Source of the DNA: Rubrivivax gelatinosus IL144
Lineage (GTDB): Bacteria > Pseudomonadota > Gammaproteobacteria > Burkholderiales > Burkholderiaceae_C
Assembly (NCBI RefSeq): GCF_000284255.1
Contig: NC_017075.1
Coordinates: forward strand, 1,364,001-1,428,000
DNA: 64,000 bases
Direction of reading: 5' to 3'
Shown: positions 62,661 to 64,000 of the stretch, piece by piece
Layout of the letters: every line of letters starts with the position of its first letter
Position numbering within the stretch: the stretch's first letter is position 1
Program-made: the position numbers and the translations under genes
The notes under the pieces: model-generated
Database searches by the model: none
Told to the model about the DNA's origin: nothing
Seen by the model: only the letters and a program-made list of their open reading frames with translations

Positions 62661-64000
62661 CACGCGTTCTCCGTGCCGGCATCGCCGGCGCTGTCGTTGG
62701 ACGTGTCGTCGCCGGCGCCTTCGGTCTGCGCGTCGTTCTCGACGATGCGCTGCAGGCCGGAGAGCCGGGTGCCGTCGTCCAGCGAGATCAGCGTGACGCC
62801 CTGCGTCGCGCGGCCCATTTCGCGGATTTCGGCGACGCGGGTGCGAACGAGCACGCCGCGGTCGGTGATCAGCATGATCTCGTCGGTGTCGCGCGCCAGC
62901 GTGGCCGCCACGACCTTGCCGTTGCGCTCGCTCTGGAGCATCGAGATCATGCCCTTGCCGCCACGGCGGTGGCGGGTGTATTCGGCGATCGGGGTGCGCT
63001 TGCCGTAGCCGTTCTCGGTCGCGGTGAGCACGCTTTGCGTCTCGTCCTCGGCGACCAGCAGCGCTATGACGCGCTGGCCGGGTTCGAGCTCCATGCCCTT
63101 GACGCCGCCGGCCTGGCGGCCCATCGGGCGCACACCGCCTTCTTCCGGGTCTTCGTTGAAGCGCACCGCCTTGCCGCCGTCGGAGAACAGCATCACGTCG
63201 TGATGGCCGTCGGTCAGCGCGGCGCCGATCAGGTAGTCGCCGTCGTCCAGGCCGACGGCGATGATGCCGGCCTTGCGCGGGTTGCTGAAGTCGTCCAGCG
63301 GCGTCTTCTTGACGGTGCCGAAGGCCGTCACCATGAAGACGTAGTGGTCGGCCGGGAAGCTGCGGAACTCGCCGGTCAGCGGCAGCACGACGGTGATCTT
63401 CTCACCCGGCTGCAGCGGGAACATGTTGACGATCGGCTTGCCGCGCGAGTTGCGCGAGCCTTGCGGCACCTCCCAGACCTTCAGCCAGTAGACGCGGCCG
63501 CGATCCGAGAAGCACAGGATCCAGTCGTGCGTGTTGGCGATGAAGAGCTGGTCGATCCAGTCGTCTTCCTTGGTCTGCGTCGCCTGCTTGCCGCGGCCGC
63601 CGCGGCGCTGGGCGCGGTACTCGGTCAGCGGCTGGCTCTTGATGTAACCGGTGTGACTGAGCGTCACCACCATGTCGGTCGGCGTGATCAGGTCTTCGGT
63701 GCCGAGTTCCTGCGCGTTGCGCTCGATGACGCTGCGGCGCGCGCCGACCTTGGTCTGGCCGAACTCCTGTCGCAGCGCGTTGAGCTCGTCGACGAGGATC
63801 GCGGTCACGCGCTCCGGACGGGACAGGATGTCCAGCAGGTCGGCGATCTGCGTCATGACCTCGCGGTACTCGCCGATGATCTTGTCCTGCTCCAGGCCGG
63901 TCAGGCGCTGCAGGCGCATCTGCAGGATTTCCTGCGCCTGGTCCTCGGACAGCCGGTACAGGCCATCGGCCTGCAGGCCGTAGCCCGCGGGCAGGCCCTC
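62660..64000 (-). CDS. gyrA: DNA gyrase subunit A, C-terminal part (runs off the window edge)
   Basis: About 446 residues of the C-terminal half of GyrA. The visible part starts in the end of the breakage-reunion domain (LSEDQAQEILQMRLQRLTGLEQDKI) and includes the whole beta-pinwheel domain that wraps DNA. The GyrA box YRAQRRGGRGKQ, needed for negative supercoiling, distinguishes it from ParC. Blade repeats such as ILCFSDRGRVYWLKVWEVP follow. The acidic tail is short. The catalytic tyrosine is outside the window. Confidence 0.97.
   Translation of the reverse strand, partial: EGLPAGYGLQADGLYRLSEDQAQEILQMRLQRLTGLEQDKIIGEYREVMTQIADLLDILSRPERVTAILVDELNALRQEFGQTKVGARRSVIERNAQELGTEDLITPTDMVVTLSHTGYIKSQPLTEYRAQRRGGRGKQATQTKEDDWIDQLFIANTHDWILCFSDRGRVYWLKVWEVPQGSRNSRGKPIVNMFPLQPGEKITVVLPLTGEFRSFPADHYVFMVTAFGTVKKTPLDDFSNPRKAGIIAVGLDDGDYLIGAALTDGHHDVMLFSDGGKAVRFNEDPEEGGVRPMGRQAGGVKGMELEPGQRVIALLVAEDETQSVLTATENGYGKRTPIAEYTRHRRGGKGMISMLQSERNGKVVAATLARDTDEIMLITDRGVLVRTRVAEIREMGRATQGVTLISLDDGTRLSGLQRIVENDAQTEGAGDDTSNDSAGDAGTENA

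Overview
The window is a gene-dense, very GC-rich bacterial chromosome segment without rRNA, tRNA, insertion sequences, integrases, CRISPR arrays or phage genes. Gene content and order fit a betaproteobacterium of the order Burkholderiales, most like the Rubrivivax/Roseateles/Leptothrix group. Signs of this are the fused aroA-cmk followed by rpsA-ihfB-lapA-lapB, a Ser/Thr kinase fused to a universal stress domain, split rfaE1/rfaE2, argF-argD next to a DUF3579 gene, and kynB-kynU. The species call is inference from gene content only.

Layout. 1-3.7 kb (minus): an overlapping operon of metallophosphoesterase, kinase-Usp fusion, YkgJ-type cysteine-cluster protein, kynB and kynU (cut by the window edge). 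3.8-6.1 kb (minus): FAH-family hydrolase, RibD-like reductase, SDR. 6.1-10 kb: cupin, HPF-like ribosome factor, argD-argF, DUF3579 and rpsT. 10.1-16.4 kb (plus): murJ, SirB1-like, hda, HAD phosphatase, pcnB, folK and a DUF486 membrane protein, mostly joined by 4-base start/stop overlaps. 16.4-18.1 kb: a phosphate-uptake pair (DUF47 protein and Pit) behind a good Pho-box match. 19.2-21.5 kb: the canonical rpsP-rimM-trmD-rplS ribosome operon. 21.5-37.4 kb: mixed housekeeping (NUDIX, CobD/CbiB-like, rsgA, M48 protease, orn, AraC-GyrI, rhlE, gluQ, FKBP, LysR/pirin, argE, dehydratase, two hydrolases). 37.5-41.0 kb: dnaE. 41.1-42.4 kb: two small exported proteins with Arg/Asp/Glu tetrapeptide repeats and a ComEA-like protein.

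42.6-55.7 kb is the cell-surface region. gmhA-rfaE1-rfaE2-gmhB make ADP-heptose. An accessory block follows: pyruvyl transferase, GT9, a polysialyltransferase-like protein, LicD and a CDP-glycerol-transferase-like protein. Then come GT4, heptosyltransferase-like GT9, msbA, lapB and lapA for lipopolysaccharide core assembly and export. The block has the parts list of a phosphate- and pyruvate-decorated surface glycan and is the best candidate for an undescribed system. 55.7-64 kb (minus) holds ihfB, rpsA, the aroA-cmk fusion, tyrA, pheA, a DUF2059 protein and the C-terminal part of gyrA.

Three window-wide patterns stand out. Many monocistronic genes carry a -10-like hexamer only 6-9 bases before the start codon and lack a Shine-Dalgarno, which suggests leaderless mRNAs. 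Most operon junctions are ATGA, GTGA or TTGA overlaps. Five convergent gene pairs overlap at their 3' ends, whereas three others are separated by strong bidirectional terminators.
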